From: Rachycentron canadum
Lineage: Eukaryota > Chordata > Actinopteri > Carangiformes > Rachycentridae
Length of the DNA: 64,000 nucleotides
Assembly: GCA_038496675.1 (NCBI GenBank)
Contig: CM076653.1
Span: 21,838,947-21,902,946 of the forward strand
Direction of reading: 5' to 3'
Within the stretch, counting starts at the first letter, position 1. The number at the start of each line of letters is the position of its first letter. This document shows, piece by piece, positions 48,296-61,298 of this stretch. The position numbers were made by a program, and so were the translations under genes. The notes below the pieces were generated by a model. The model searched no databases. It was not told the DNA's origin and saw only the letters and a list, made by a program, of their open reading frames with translations.

Positions 48296-48484
48296 CAATG
48301 TACTGCAGTACCCCAGACTCCCCACAACACGGATTTGTAGTGAGCCAGACCGGAGGTCATCTTAACAGCATGGTGCGCTGGGCCTGCGACAGGGGGTACA
48401 AGCTGATCGGAAAGGGCACAGCTGTGTGCAAGAAGACCACCTATGGTTACTATGCCTGGGACGCACCAGTTCCTGCGTGTCAAG
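48296..48484 (+). CDS. csmd3: CSMD exon: sushi domain S14
   Basis: A symmetric 189-nt exon (phase 1 to 1). It reads AMYCSTPDSPQHGFVVSQTG first. Cysteines are in MYCST, WACDRGY, AVCKK and PACQ, with tryptophan in YAWDAP. SQTGG.LNS.VRWACDRG and YGY.AWDAPVPACQ are distinctive of CSMD3 as I remember it. This is the first of the tandem sushi run. Confidence 0.95.
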
Positions 48485-48879
48485 GTGAGCTCATTGGCCC
48501 TGGCAGCCTTTTATTTCTAACTTGAGCCAGCCTCTTTCCTTGTTCTTCTGGTCACTGCTTCTGCACTCCCCAGGCTCCACAGGCAGACAGACAGGCGCTT
48601 AAGGCAGCGCACTGTCTGAGCCCAAGCCCAGCTCCTGTTTTGTTAGCAGCTGAACTAGCCTGATTGAGAGCCAGTGCCCTATCAGGTGGAAAGGAAACAG
48701 AAATCAATCCAGCCTTCTTCTGTCAATTTCCACTTCTTCAAATGACTTTGGCTAACTTCCCATTAGCATGCAGTGTCTGCTGCTGCTGGGTCTTACTCAC
48801 CTAATTGGGTTCCTTGATGTGCACATGTGAAATGTATGCATTTAGGTGTGCATGATAGCATGAACAAGCAGAGAGAGAC

Positions 48880-48901
48880 ACACACACACACACACACACA
48901 C
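48880..48901. repeat. (CA)n microsatellite
   Basis: About eleven CA units in the S14-S15 intron. Confidence 0.95.
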
Positions 48902-49744
48902 GCAAAGACACTCAAAAACAGCAACAGATGGGGTGCTCAATTGCATTTTATCATGATGCAGTGATATCAAAATATGTATGTCACGTATTTCAAAATGATT
49001 TAAAAAGACTAACAGACACCTGTGATTGATTCCATCAGTTTGGTAATTGCACACAGTTTTTTCAAAGCACATAAACGCAACCATTGCTGCAAATGAACTA
49101 ATATATAGGTACAGATGCTGTCCATCTGCTATCTGCTAGATAGTGGAGATTATATTGCAGTATATTCAATCTTTCATTCTTTCCAATTTATATTGTGTGA
49201 TAGATCTAGAATGTCCAATATATTAATCTATCAGTGTGGCTCATGCATCCCAGAGAAAGAGCAATGACCTAAAATAATGTTTCAGGCCCACTGACCTTCT
49301 TAACTTTGATGATTTTCAGGAATTCAATCTCTCTAAGTCGAAACTTTCCATCTGCACTGTAGAAAAGTTTTTGGTGCTTGTGATTAGTGTCTGTTAGATT
49401 GTGGCTTAACAGTACTGACAAATGAATGTTGATTGATTCCCTCATGGGGTGGTGAGGGCAATGTAATGGCTCCAGGCTATGCTGGCAGATTCCTACCTTT
49501 GATGTTTCTCAGTGTGCAGCTAGCATTGCTGCACCATTTTACAATGCGTGTGTTTGCATAACTGTTCCCATTTAGTGGGGCCCTGTATATGTTGGTTTCC
49601 CCTCTCCATCCACTCACTCTCACTTGGCTGTGATGATAAACACCTTGAAAACCAGTAGCTTAAGCTTTTTGTCTGGTGTAAGCACAGGCCACAGTAACAG
49701 ATTTAAGCTATGAAGGGGAAAGGACACATTCTTGCGTGAGTGTT

Positions 49745-49749
<5 letters not shown>

Positions 49750-49798
<49 letters not shown>

Positions 49799-49821
49799 TG
49801 TTTGTTTGTGTGTGTGTGTGT
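49750..49821. repeat. (TG)n microsatellite
   Basis: A long TG tract with a tttgtg interruption near 49795-49805, in the S14-S15 intron and far from either exon. Confidence 0.95.
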
Positions 49822-50935
49822 GAGAGTGCTTCATACTTTTGCATACTGGGAACAGTTAATGTTGAGATGAATTAACTTATTGGATGCACTAGTCAATTTA
49901 ATGACATCTTCTTTAAAAGTGAGTCAGCATTGTGTTTACCCACAAATGAAAAAAATACATAATATAATGAAAATAATAAAATGTCAGCCTAACTAATCCT
50001 GTACATTTTTGTTTTTTTTTTTGGACTTGGTGGAATGGCCATAGCAATAATATCATATAGGGAAAGTTAACAGATTCATGGAGGGCTATAATTTTGATAA
50101 GATACCCCCCTGCAGTTTGTCAGGTTACCTCCACTCTTGAGATGGCTGCATACATTTTTCCTCATGGGGCTAGTCCTATATATAATACTTTCATGGATTT
50201 TTCTTGCTAGTGAGAGAGTTGAAGAGCAGTTTTTAGATTCAGCAGGCTCTAATATATACAGTATAAGCAAATGACCTGGTTAAGTGTTGATGCGACACAA
50301 GCTTTCCTGCATCATTATTAAATGCTTTAGGTGGGTGTAAATACCCTTGTTGTCCTAGTTGATGTAGGCGGACTGTTTTGGACATATAACACTTCTGAAG
50401 TGACCCTGCAATAGACTTTTGACTAATCATAGTAGGATAATCACTAGTGAAAGTCATTTTGATAATGATGGCATCAAGTGAACCATTAAGCCATCACAGT
50501 CAGCCAGCATGGATAGTAACAGGGCTCTGGAAATGGTTCAGCTAAGCTTTGTTACTAATGTTGCTAATTTCACCTGTGCCTTTCCTGCTGTGTCATGTCA
50601 AAGTGTCTGCCATGAATGCAGGGTGTTGTTGGAGTTCTACAACATAGTGATTTTCCCCTGTTGGGTATTTATGTACTCAATTTGTAATTTGTAAAACAAT
50701 GATAAAATAACAAATGCTGCTTGTATGGACTGAAAACCTAAGACAACATTGCCTATATACCACAAAGTGGTTACATTGGTGGGGACACACGCACACATAC
50801 ATGTGACTATTATGTGAATATGTGCCTGTTTACCATTCTAGTGTTTACCAGGTGTCTCTCTGCAAATCTCTAAAGTATGTGTCTTGTATTGTGCATAAAC
50901 ATGTGTGTCGCCAATCGTCCTCTTGCCGCCTGCAG

Positions 50936-51121
50936 CTGTGTCATGCGGTGTGCCCAGCGCGCCAGTGAACGGAGGTGTGCTTGCTGCTGATTACTCCGTC
51001 GGCACACGGGTGACCTACTTCTGCAACAACGGCTACCGGCTCTCCTCCAAAGAGCTGACGACCACAGTCTGCCAGCCAGACGGCACCTGGAGCAATCACA
51101 ACAAGATACCCCGGTGCATCG
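50936..51121 (+). CDS. csmd3: CSMD exon: sushi domain S15
   Basis: A symmetric 186-nt exon after cgcctgcag, donor atcg/gtgagt. It reads AVSCGVPSAPVNGGVLAADY first. Cysteines are in VSCGV, YFCNNGY, TVCQPDG and PRCI, with tryptophan in GTWSNHNK. GYRLSSKELTT.VCQ.DGTW is the CSMD3 sequence; CSMD1 has FKLESSQQATAVCQ. The exon is more GC-rich than the introns around it, as are most exons here. Confidence 0.95.
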
Positions 51122-51841
51122 GTGAGTTGAGGATTCTGGAGGAGGATGCTGGGGTGGTGACCACAACAACCCATTGCACAGTTGAGAATTTAGAGAATTG
51201 GAAAATTCCCTTGAGAAGTTGTGTAGTATCAAACAATTTTGACAAAACACTGTTTTTTGAAGAAGGTGCAGTCCTAACACAGGCAGGAGTTGTAGTGTCC
51301 TTACAGAAACACCAACTTGTTGGGTAGTGATGATAAGACGACAGATGACAGATGAAAGGGAAGACAATAGTTTAGAAGATATCTAGCTGGGGCTGGGGTG
51401 AGTGTTTTACATGCCACTGCAACTCCTAGTTTGAAAGTTATAATGAGTATAGTACAATGAGTGATTGACAGCATTGTTTACAATTGAGACTCGTGTTTAT
51501 TCCCTACTGTACATGTGTCTCACAGCAGAAGGAAAACAGAGTTTATTTTGAAACTCAGTTGGTGCCAATTCAGACAGAGCTTTTTTATAGACGAACATTT
51601 GTATAACTGCAGAAAAGTTTTATCAATTTATTTAATGATTTTTCATTGCAAAGCAGTGTATTTGTATTTGCTCTTGACTGTTGGGTTCTTACATGTGTTT
51701 AGAGGTTTTGACTTAGCAGTGTGTGTATAAGGGATACAAGAAGAAACTGAAACAGAAATAATTCCATTTGAATAATCCAAAAACAACAATGTCCACTCCC
51801 CACTGAGTCCCCTTTTCTCTGTTTTTCTTTTTTTGCCATAG
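51122..51841. other. csmd3: Intron between S15 and S16
   Basis: A 720-bp intron with AT-rich sequence and a T-rich acceptor tract. No other feature was seen. Confidence 0.85.
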
Positions 51842-52036
51842 TCATGACATGTCCCAGTCTCAGCTCCTTCTCTCTGGACCATGGGAAATGGAGGATAGTC
51901 AATGGTTCTCACTATGAATATGGCACCAAAATAATCTTCACCTGTAACCCTGGATACTACCGTGTTGGGCCTGCCCACATCCAGTGCCTGCCCAATGGCG
52001 TGTGGAGCTGGAGGAGCGAGAGACCTCGGTGTAGAA
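51842..52036 (+). CDS. csmd3: CSMD exon: sushi domain S16
   Basis: A symmetric 195-nt exon after ttttgccatag, donor agaa/gtaagt. It begins VMTCPSLSSFSLDHGKWRIV. Cysteines are in MTCPS, FTCNPGY, IQCLPNG and PRCR, with tryptophan in WSWRSER. The HG.WRIVNGSHYEY stretch is diagnostic of CSMD3 against CSMD1 (VSGSLNEYG). N-G-S is a possible glycosylation site. Confidence 0.95.
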
Positions 52037-53697
52037 GTAAGTGACTTCTGCTGCAGCAACACATCACTTGCTTATCACACAAAGTCACTGTGGTGGAAAT
52101 TCTTATAAGCTGAAGAAAATACTTTCACTAGGACTACACATCCTGATGTCTCAGGCTGAAATACTATAGAAGATGAGAAGTACAATGTCAGCAAGTGAAC
52201 CAGAGTAATGCCGCACCAATTGATGTGTGGTCCAATACATTTAGTATATATATACAGTATATAGGTATCTCATGGTCAAATTTGTTCCACATTCTTGTAC
52301 TGGCTAATATGTAGTCTTGACCTATATGTATGAAAAATCTATTGGTCACTTAAACCTGAACATAGTGACATTTCTTACCTAACTACTGTCTGTGTTTCAC
52401 ACCCTATGCCTCTCTTTACTCATCCTTGTCTGGAACCATATTCAGGCAGTTCTCTGGAGGTTATTCTTTTCCCTGCAGGCTTATCTTCAAGACCTTAGTT
52501 TCCCTACCTGCAGAAGATAGTCGTGATTTTACTGACAATTGTCAGTTGTAGTAGAAGCTACAGGGAACCATTGTCTAACACTTTATGGCCTGTCCTTCTT
52601 GGGGTGCAAGTGTGGGACAACAAAATAAAAGAAGACTAAAAATAAATAAATATATACATAAATGTAGATCACTTGAAAACTGAGCTGACCCATGTAATGT
52701 AATGTAAAGGCGCTCTTTACCAGTTATGCCTTAACCAGTGAGTGAGACTGCTAATCTTTTCTCTGGCTTGGCAGAAAAACAAAACAAAAAATCTGATTTA
52801 GGAAAGTAACACTTTTATTTCTGAAGCAAACTGAGAAAATCTGAATAAAATTTGAATTAGAAGAAAAATAATTACAAAACTTGAATTAGTAACTATTTAA
52901 TAAAATAAATTAAATATAACATTTAAAATGCTGAAATATTTGATCTTCTCTGAAGGTCTAGAAAGCCCTTACACTCACTGAAGTATAATAAATGCAGTCT
53001 TCCAAGATAATATTTAATCATTCCATTAAAAATAACATCAGTGAATACGCACACATAGCATGTATTCCCATCGCACAAAGATACTGTAGGTGTGTTTGAT
53101 TAGTTTCATTGATAAGATAGAATAGAAAGCAACTGAGCATTGTTATCAACCAAATTGAAAAATCTATGTCCCATCTCGCCTCAGCTGCAGTAGATTCATA
53201 TTCTGTAACATTACAAGACCTGAAGAATGAATACCTTATTCACAGCTCACTTAATCAGCAACTCAATGATTCACTTTTGTACTCTTCACCTATTCCCAAC
53301 TCAGATGAGGTTAGATATTGTTTATTGTTGGAATGGGAAATAAAAGGTTTTCTATGATGCCATGGAAACTACTTTTTGAGAAGCAAAAGAGCTGAATACC
53401 CTGTGTAATGGCAAAAGGAAATGCCAGCCAGTATGATGAAAGATGTTGGGACAAAGGCAAACACCATCATTATCCTCCCCATGAGATAGTACAGGTCACT
53501 CTTTTATCGCATTAAGGTCGGTAAGATGGGTGTAAATGACTGTGCTCTCCCATCGACTCTGAAGATGTAAGCCAACATCCGACTCCTCTTTCTCTCTTGT
53601 TCTCTCTCACTCTCCTAGTGTCTTTTTCTTTCATTCCCTGCCTCTCCAATTCTTTCTTTTCTCTCTTTTTTTTTACTACCTCTTCATCTTATTGCAG
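52037..53697. other. csmd3: Intron between S16 and S17
   Basis: A 1661-bp intron, strongly AT-rich around 52620-53000, with a long pyrimidine tract (about 53580-53697) before the acceptor. No exon or transposon was recognised. Confidence 0.82.
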
Positions 53698-53871
53698 TCA
53701 TTTCCTGTGGTGATCTGCCCACTCCTCCTAATGGGAAGAAAATTGGGACCCAAACTACCTTTGGCGCATCAGCCATTTTCAGCTGTAACCTTGGCTATGT
53801 TTTAACTGGATCTGCTGTCAGAGAGTGTCTCCTGTCCGGCCTTTGGAGTGGGATGGAGACTCAGTGCCTGG
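53698..53871 (+). CDS. csmd3: CSMD exon: sushi domain S17
   Basis: A symmetric 174-nt exon after cttattgcag, donor ctgg/gtaagc. It reads IISCGDLPTPPNGKKIGTQT first. Cysteines are in ISCGD, FSCNLGY, RECLLSG and TQCL, with tryptophan in GLWSG. ISCG.LPTPPNG.KIGTQT is the CSMD3 version of this domain. Confidence 0.95.
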
Positions 53872-56023
53872 GTAAGCAGGGTCTGGATGTTCTCTTTAAC
53901 TTTATAAAGAACAGATTTGACCTGGGTCAGACACTGCAGGGGATCTGTTTAGACAGAGCAAGAGCTTTTTGGGTTGGGTCAACATGCCCAGAATAGAACC
54001 AGATGGGGAAGCAGGGGGTGGCTATAATGGGATTTGTTGCCAAGTGTTTATTGCAGATGACTGTTAAATAGTCAGAGAAATGCACTGTCTTCTCGTTGTT
54101 TCATCGATCATGTTACACTAAGCGCACAGGTACTCTTCACTGCCAATGGCACATGTCAGACTGTTTCAGACCTTGTTGAGATCATAAGGTAAAAGTTGTT
54201 CAAATGCGCAAACACTTTTGGCAATTACTTTGAGTGGATTGGAGCTGGGAGCTGTACAGTAAAACCTCCAACTCAGTGTGATTTGCTGTTTCTAAAATGT
54301 TAAATGTGAGAGAGCAGCTATAGAGGCACAGCTGGCCTCAAACTATAAGACACTTGCCAAGCTGTACCAGCACAATTTGAGCTGTTGTTAAGATATATAA
54401 ACAAGAAAATATGCAACAGCTTAGCTTACCACAGCTCGTCACAGCTCTGCACTGTGGAAGAAAATGAGACATACACGTAATTACTTGAGCTGCATTCAAA
54501 CCCACACAGCATCAGAATATGACGGTTTCCCTGGCAGATGCATTAGTCCGTTTATCAACCCTGTGGCACCAGCACTCCAAGCTCAACTCAAGATTGGTTC
54601 AGTTCATTAAAAGAAGGGTACCTCTCTCTTGTTTAGAGATATGACAGTGTTCACATAGACAGGGACCTCTCAGTATAGTCACCTACTTCAGGGCTATCTT
54701 CATGGAATCTGGCTGCTCTCAACTGGAGCGTGATAATAAAATGCTCGGCTGAGTTTCTGGGTACAGGAGTAAATTAGGGAAATCAGACTCACAGTCAGTG
54801 GCAATTTCCCAGGTTTTAAGTGGCAGTGGAAATCTCAGCAAGATTCCTCTTCTCTGAAGGGGATTTATTGTAGCTGAGAGTAATACGATTACGTGCATGA
54901 ATGTATTGCAAAGATTTTGAGGAGTTTCACATGCATCTCTCTGTCAACTGTAGATGAGAAAAGCTGAGTTATCACCACAAGTGACGCTGACGCCAGTGTA
55001 AATTTAGAAATAATAATTCAGAGATAATGAGCTGAAAAATGCTTTCCAAATCCAATATGTTTCATGAATACACCAACTAATTTTGTTTGCCCGCATTATA
55101 ATTTCAGGACCTTTTAAATCATCTCATTTCATTTTATAATACAGTTGTCAAAATGCAAAGTTATTCAAACGTGATAACACAAACAAAATTGTGTTTCTAC
55201 CCTGGAACCATCATCCATTAGTTCAGTGGGTGCTATTATTCTCAAATTCTAGAAAGTTGAACTAGTATTGCACCACATGAATGATTGACTGAGATAATTT
55301 ATTGTGATTTATAATGCCAAAAGCATTAACCTTCAACCAACCTTCCAAAAAACCATCTTGCCAAGCCACAAACTATTTGCTTGTGGCAAAACCACTGTGG
55401 TTCAGGCTAATCAGCGTCCCATGAGGGAAAACTACTGGCAACTACAGGCGTGTCTTGTGGCTAGCTGCTGTATAACGATGGCGGCTAAAGAGGTTACCAT
55501 ATATGCTGCTATTGCATCAGTTATATCATAACAAAGAACGCTGAGGGCTTTTCTGAAAGATAAAGATATCTTAGCTCTTCTCTTGCTTTGGCCAGATTTG
55601 ATTCGTGAAAGTGAAATGTGAAAGCTGCAGGACCTGATTGGTTGAAGATAGCCAATTATAGACTATGATCGACAGATGGTTCATCCAATCACCTGCTAAG
55701 TATCTTTTTTGAATGTGCCTGCCCTCTTCCAAACAGGTGCCAACAAAGACTTCCCAGATGGTTCTGTATAACAAACCATCTGGCACATAAGGTTACAAGT
55801 GCAAAAATTGAACTCCCACATTGGCTAAAACGGAATATTATTCTGAAGGCAGAGTTATAAATACCATACACAAAAAGCATTGTGGGATGTGTTTCTTTGT
55901 CACGGTCAAGACTTTGCTTTGCTCTGCTGTTGCTGAATGATTGTTGTAGAGAAAGAAAGACACACATTGATTAATGATGTCCTAATACTTATTTAATTTC
56001 TTTTTCCCTCCATCATCCTACAG
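53872..56023. other. csmd3: Intron between S17 and S18
   Basis: A 2.15-kb intron. The block 55330-55800 differs in texture from its surroundings, contains a 10-bp hairpin at 55754-55783, and may be a dispersed repeat or MITE. No exon was seen. Confidence 0.78.
55330..55800. repeat. Possible dispersed repeat or MITE
   Basis: This block stands out from the AT-rich intron and includes gcaggacctgattggttgaa and tgcctgccctcttccaaaca, which look like teleost repeat text. It has a perfect 10-bp hairpin at 55754-55783 with a 10-base loop. No clear terminal repeats or target duplication were found. Confidence 0.4.
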
Positions 56024-56197
56024 CTGGTCACTGTGGTGTTCCAGAGCAGATCGTGAATGGGCAGGTGATTGGGGAAAACTTTGGTTACAGGGACACAGTA
56101 GTTTACCAGTGCAACCCTGGATTCAGGCTCATTGGCTCCTCAGTACGGATCTGTCAGCAGGACCACAACTGGTCTGGACAGCTCCCAGTTTGCATCT
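56024..56197 (+). CDS. csmd3: CSMD exon: sushi domain S18
   Basis: A symmetric 174-nt exon after catcctacag, donor catct/gtaagt. It reads AGHCGVPEQIVNGQVIGENF first. Cysteines are in GHCGV, YQCNPGF, RICQQD and PVCI, with tryptophan in HNWSGQ. Most of the domain (GYRDTVVYQCNPGFRLIGSS) matches remembered CSMD3 without change. N-W-S is a possible glycosylation site. Confidence 0.96.
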
Positions 56198-57067
56198 GTA
56201 AGTGTTCAGTTTCTCACTGGATGATGAGTGTGTATTTGGGTTTATGTGTGAATGAAACGAAAAAGAATGGCAAGGATGGAGGAATAATGAGTGATTGTGT
56301 ATGTTTGTTTTTGCTGGGCTGAGAGAATTTTTTGGTCACTGAGTAGGTCAAAATTAAGATAGACAGGTTGTTTTGCTGCATTTTTGTGACAAAGAGCATC
56401 TTGTTTTTTTTCTGCACATGCTGCTGTTCAAATTGAGAAGAGCTAATGGAGACATTTTTACTTTTCATTCCTGGATTTTAATTTGATTAATTTATTGGAA
56501 AAGCTTTGAATACATTCATGAAATAAATTTGTATTCACAACAAAGAAGGGTTTGTCAACAACATAATCATTTGATTGAATTATTAAAATAAACCAATAAA
56601 TGTAAACGTTTTTAGCATTTTTAAAAAATTAAAATCTTAAAATTACTATTAAATAGCTTCTTGTAATTCCCAAAGCTTCCTGCTCTCTCCCTTTAGTCTG
56701 AGAAGGAAAAATCTCTAGTTGATACATATCCCCATAATGTGATTCTCAATCTCTTATTCACCTATTGATGGACTGAAATGTGCTATTTAGCCTTTCCCAA
56801 TTGAGATCATGACTTGATTCCTAATTCCCTCATTGTCCTATGAGGTTAATTATATGATAATGATATTCCTATGATAGGTGTCACTGTACGTCACCTATTG
56901 ATCATTTTTATTGAATTGTCTCTTCCATATTCCCTCTCTCCACACTCTTTCTCTCCCCCTCCCCTTTACCTTTTCTTTGTATCACATCTTTTCTACCTCT
57001 CATCTTTCATCCTCCACCGTACCTTCTCCTTTTACTCATGTCCCTGGATAATGCACATCGACCACAG
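56198..57067. other. csmd3: Intron between S18 and S19
   Basis: An 870-bp intron with a C/T-rich stretch at about 56930-57040. The acceptor tract next to the exon (cacatcgaccacag) is weak. No other feature was seen. Confidence 0.85.
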
Positions 57068-57241
57068 CTGTCACATGTGGCCACCCTGGTAGCCCCATCT
57101 ATGGCCGCACCATAGGTGATGGCTTCAACTACAATGATGTTGTGCGCTTTTCTTGCAACAAAGGCTACACCCTTGAAGGACCCTCCACAGCTCAGTGCCA
57201 GGCCAACCGCCAGTGGAGCCAGCAGCCACCGACATGCAGGG
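57068..57241 (+). CDS. csmd3: CSMD exon: sushi domain S19
   Basis: A symmetric 174-nt exon, donor agg-g/gtaagg. After a split Ser codon it reads VTCGHPGSPIYGRTIGDGFN. Cysteines are in VTCGH, FSCNKGY, AQCQANR and PTCR, with tryptophan in RQWSQQ. HPGSPIYGRT.G.GFN.NDVV and CQANRQWS fit CSMD3; CSMD1 has HPGNPAHGFTNG. Confidence 0.95.
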
Positions 57242-59710
57242 GTAAGGTCCAGCCACATAGCTCCTGCCGAATGGATAAATGACTGACGGCTTGACTGACT
57301 TCACATATCGGAAGGCTGCAGATGCATCTTGACAGTTAAACTAAAAAGCTGCTTGTCTCTGCCAGTATGCTTAGCCAATACTCAGAGCACAGACATTGCC
57401 TCAGGAGTTGAGACTAACAGGAGTCAAAAGCAAGAACTGATACGAGAACTTGGCATGAGCAAGTGGACCAAATTCATATGCATCTCATTAACCACCTGCA
57501 TCTGATCTATTTCTGAAGAGGGTACCTCGTAGTGCATCACTACAGCTGAAGGTGTTTTCATTCAACACTTCAACAGAAGCCAATTATATCTAATTCTGCT
57601 TCTGTGGATAAGGCTAGCCATCAGTGGGCACAGTAGCTGCCAGCAACCAGAAGTAGATTCCAGCCAAAGTGTTGGAACAGAATGAAATAGCTTTTGCAAG
57701 AGCTTTGTGATGGTTCAGGAATCCGATGTCAAGATGACCGCAAGAAATTCGGCAGATGTATCGCGATCATTCAGAAATCAGCAGCCATTGACCGCCATCA
57801 TGTAGACATCGAAGCAAAACTGATAGATGTAGTGCTCATGCATTCATTGATTTGAATGAGAAAAGTCACTATCTGTTCTACTTCTCTGGGTACAGCATTA
57901 GGCAACAACATCTGGAGCCCTGGCCTCAGAATGAATGCAGGAAAACAGCAATAATGAGCTTGCAGCTGAATGTATGGAGAGTGAGTGAATGGAGAATTGT
58001 TTTCACAATTCTACTGCCAATTTTTACCAAGAGGCCTGCTGCAGGGAGAGATTACTTTGAAAGAAAGAAAGCTCTGAGTACATTCAGCGGAAGATATCTT
58101 AATGGGTGTGTCAGATGGTTCTGTGCTTTAGTTGTGTCCAATTTTATTTTTCCCAGGTTAGGCTCATTAGTGGTGTGTTTACAATCAGCAGCAATCCAGA
58201 TATTTTTGTATGTGACCATAGCAGGGAAAATGTTTACTTCTTTTCCCCAAATAATTTTAGAAGTTTAGTTTTGGCAATACTTTCCACACTTTGCATCACT
58301 GTCCCCAAAATTGAAAGGAACCAGATAATATCACCCAGATATATTTTGCCCTATGATTGAAGTTTTCAGTTTTAATAAAGCTTGGAAAAAGAGCTTTTTC
58401 ATATTTGCCTTTGAATAGTTGAATAGTTGGCTAGCTGGGAACAGATTGATATTTGAATGTGGTAAATACAGAAATATTTTATGGTCTTAACTATTTTTTT
58501 TTTTATTCTATAAAAGTGGCAACATATCAGGAAGTGATCATTAAAACATTAAATTAAAGAAACGAATTTGAGTGGGGCTTTAATTGGTCTGCCAATTGGA
58601 TTTAGTGAGTCAAAGCTAGATTTGCCAGACTTTGCCTATTTAAAAATATCTATCCTATTGACATGAGTTTTGTTGGCAGTCAGATGTGAAGCGACACAGT
58701 TTCATTACTGTGAATAGCACTGTAGAGACAGACCTGGTAAAAGATCAAAAGAGTAAAGTTAAATTGAACTGTCGTGACTCCCTTTTGTCAGAATATGTCT
58801 GTTTGTTCCCACTAACATTTTCTCACATTAAGACAGCTTTGTCACACATTTACATTATTGATTTAATTTGATGTTGCTCTGAACTTAACTTCACCCTCAG
58901 CTACTTCTGCTGTCTTAACCACCTTGTCAGCAGTGTGGTTTTGGAGCATACAGCTGCTTCTGAAATGTGTGCATAGGAATTTGTGACAATAGATGAGAGT
59001 TTTGTTTTCATTAGGAGGAGCGTGATATGCTATTATTATTGACAGTGCTTAAATATAGCCTGGACTTGCTTGTCTCTGTATTTGTAGAATAAACAGAAGA
59101 TGCCACTGATCAGGTCATAACAGCACTTCTATTATTAACTCACTAGTGAACATGTTGACAGATAGCATTTATGCAAATAAGGCTCCAACCAAAGAGAAAA
59201 GGCCGCACCACTTTCAGGGAAGAAAAGTCACATCACAGAAATGATACTGGTGGAGTTAATGAGGCAGATTGCCACGTGACTATTATGTGTTGTCTTGTTA
59301 TTTACTCCATGCTATGTTAAAGTAAAATTGTTCTTGACAAAATGCAACTTACTTCAAGATACTGTCACCTTGATACATACAGTCTGCATGACAACAGTAG
59401 ATATATTTTTGGAAAAGGCAATTCTAGGAACCCATCACACATTAATAACAAAATATTATGACAAAAACCCTGCGGTGGATTGGCATGATCCACACTATGG
59501 AAAATCTCAGAAAATAACAGGAATACTAGAAAAGAATAAGAGGCCTTTTTTCCAACATGCAACTATAGTTTCCATTGAAATCATGTGTCTTGCTTGAAAT
59601 GTCCCTGTAGCAATAAAAATTGAACTGTTGTCAGTATTCTGCTCTCTGTATTTCTCCATTATGATTAAACTTATAACTGTGTTTTTTTTTCTCTTTTCTT
59701 TTTCATACAG
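57242..59710. other. csmd3: Intron between S19 and S20
   Basis: A 2.5-kb intron with AT-rich sequence and a T-rich acceptor tract. I could not recognise a transposon or an exon in it. Confidence 0.8.
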
Positions 59711-59896
59711 TGGTAAATTGTACAGACCCAGGCATCCCTGTTAACTCTATCCGGGAAAGTAAGATTGAGCATGGTAACTTTACATTTGGCAGTGTGGTCT
59801 TCTATGACTGCAACCCTGGATATTACCTGTTTGGCTCATCAGTGCTCACGTGCCAGCCAGTGGGCCACTGGGACAAACCTCTGCCAGAATGCATCG
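59711..59896 (+). CDS. csmd3: CSMD exon: sushi domain S20
   Basis: A symmetric 186-nt exon after tttttcatacag, donor atcg/gtacag. It reads VVNCTDPGIPVNSIRESKIE first. Cysteines are in VNCTD, YDCNPGY, LTCQPVG and PECI, with tryptophan in GHWDKP. The RESKIEHGNFT.G.VVFYDCNPG stretch is characteristic of CSMD3. N-C-T and N-F-T are possible glycosylation sites. Confidence 0.96.
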
Positions 59897-61298
59897 GTAC
59901 AGTGACTACCTTCTTGTTACATGAACCATTAATCAACTGAAAACTGATAACTAATCTCATCATAATTCATGCTGTTTAATTGTCTATGCCTGTCCACTGT
60001 TTAGTGCATTAGTCCATCCACTTGTCTCTGTAATTGCTGTGTTCTCAACAAAATTAAATGAATTACTACAGTTAAAATGAAAGGCAAATTAAGAGAAAGT
60101 TTCACTCTTGATTGAGTTTCCACAACCTTGTTTGTGTTCCCACTTACTTCTACAGTTTTTATGATACAAGTTACTGAATGCTCTGACTGGGAGCATCTGC
60201 GTAATGTTCGAAGCCCTAGTGGCTTGTGGTTATGGCTTATGGTTGCACACTGGCTAATTGAGAAATGGGGGGAACTGTCATAGGACCAGTTGTTCAGGCT
60301 ATAGCTAATGTTCCTGCAGAACTAAGTGTTCAAATTATAACAACAACCATCCATGAACTTTAGGGGTTATGTGAGGTTGTAATGTTGCTCTCAAACACCT
60401 GGCTCATCGTGGACTCGGCTTTTTGTATAAGACTGCAAACAGTAATGACCTATTTCCAGAGAAATCATCAAAAGTAAACCTCTGCATTTTGCACACCGAC
60501 TCAGAAAACACTTCATTTCATGGTAGAGAGATGACGCACATCATTTATTTTATCAAACAGAGCAGTAATTAAAGAGATACACAGGAGTGTCTGTCTTGAA
60601 TGTTTATTCATGGCTCTGGGCGTCACTGACACTTGAAGAAATTGGCTTTGTGAAATTACAGAAACTTACTTTGCAATATGAAACTAAGCTGATAGAATGA
60701 CATATCCCATAAACATACATAAAGTTCAAAGTAATAATAGAATAGCAGAGACAGAGTGATGTACCAAATTACTTTTTAGTCCTGAAGGCAATCAACATTT
60801 AATTTAAGTTTATATACAATATTACATGTAATTTTGTCTTTTTTATGAGAACTGATTATGATAATGATGCTTTTCTGAGGAAGCAAACTGAGATAAATTT
60901 AAATGAGACACTTTAATCTGCTCAACTTGAACTGGAGGTTCAGTCTAAGTTCACAGCAGTTAAGATCATCATGATAGTGGTCTAGTTGGCAGTTTTGAAG
61001 TGTTTCTCTCATGTCTTGCGATGTCACACTGATACAGTGTATGTGCCTTTACCAACTGCAGAATTCACTGAACCTTGGACTGATATGATGAATAACAAAC
61101 CTGAAATGTTTTTATTCTATAAAGCTTTTTCTCTAACAATATAAAACAACGTGTTGTCACTGCAGAACCAGTGAGTTGTTCCTTGTGTGAGTGGGGATTT
61201 TATCAAGTGTGTTGAGGCATGCAACACTAATCCATCCATCCATCCATTCATTCATCTGCTGATAATCTTATTACCTCTCCTCACTCTCTGTCATGCAG
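59897..61298. other. csmd3: Intron between S20 and S21
   Basis: A 1.4-kb intron with AT-rich sequence and a short atcc repeat near 61229-61247. No exon or transposon was recognised. Confidence 0.82.

Larger units (their letters stand above)
48485..50935. other. csmd3: Intron between S14 and S15
   Basis: A 2.45-kb intron with a CA tract at 48880-48901 and a long TG tract at 49750-49821. No transposon or exon was recognised. Confidence 0.8.

Noticed and set aside
50870..51367. 165-residue minus-strand frame over S15
   Set aside because: Shadow of the plus-strand S15 exon, which has all sushi cysteines in the other strand.
51643..52062. 139-residue minus-strand frame over S16
   Set aside because: Shadow of the S16 exon on the plus strand.
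57852..58268. 138-residue plus-strand frame in the S19-S20 intron
   Set aside because: No domain, low complexity at the end, and it does not join in frame with a family sequence.
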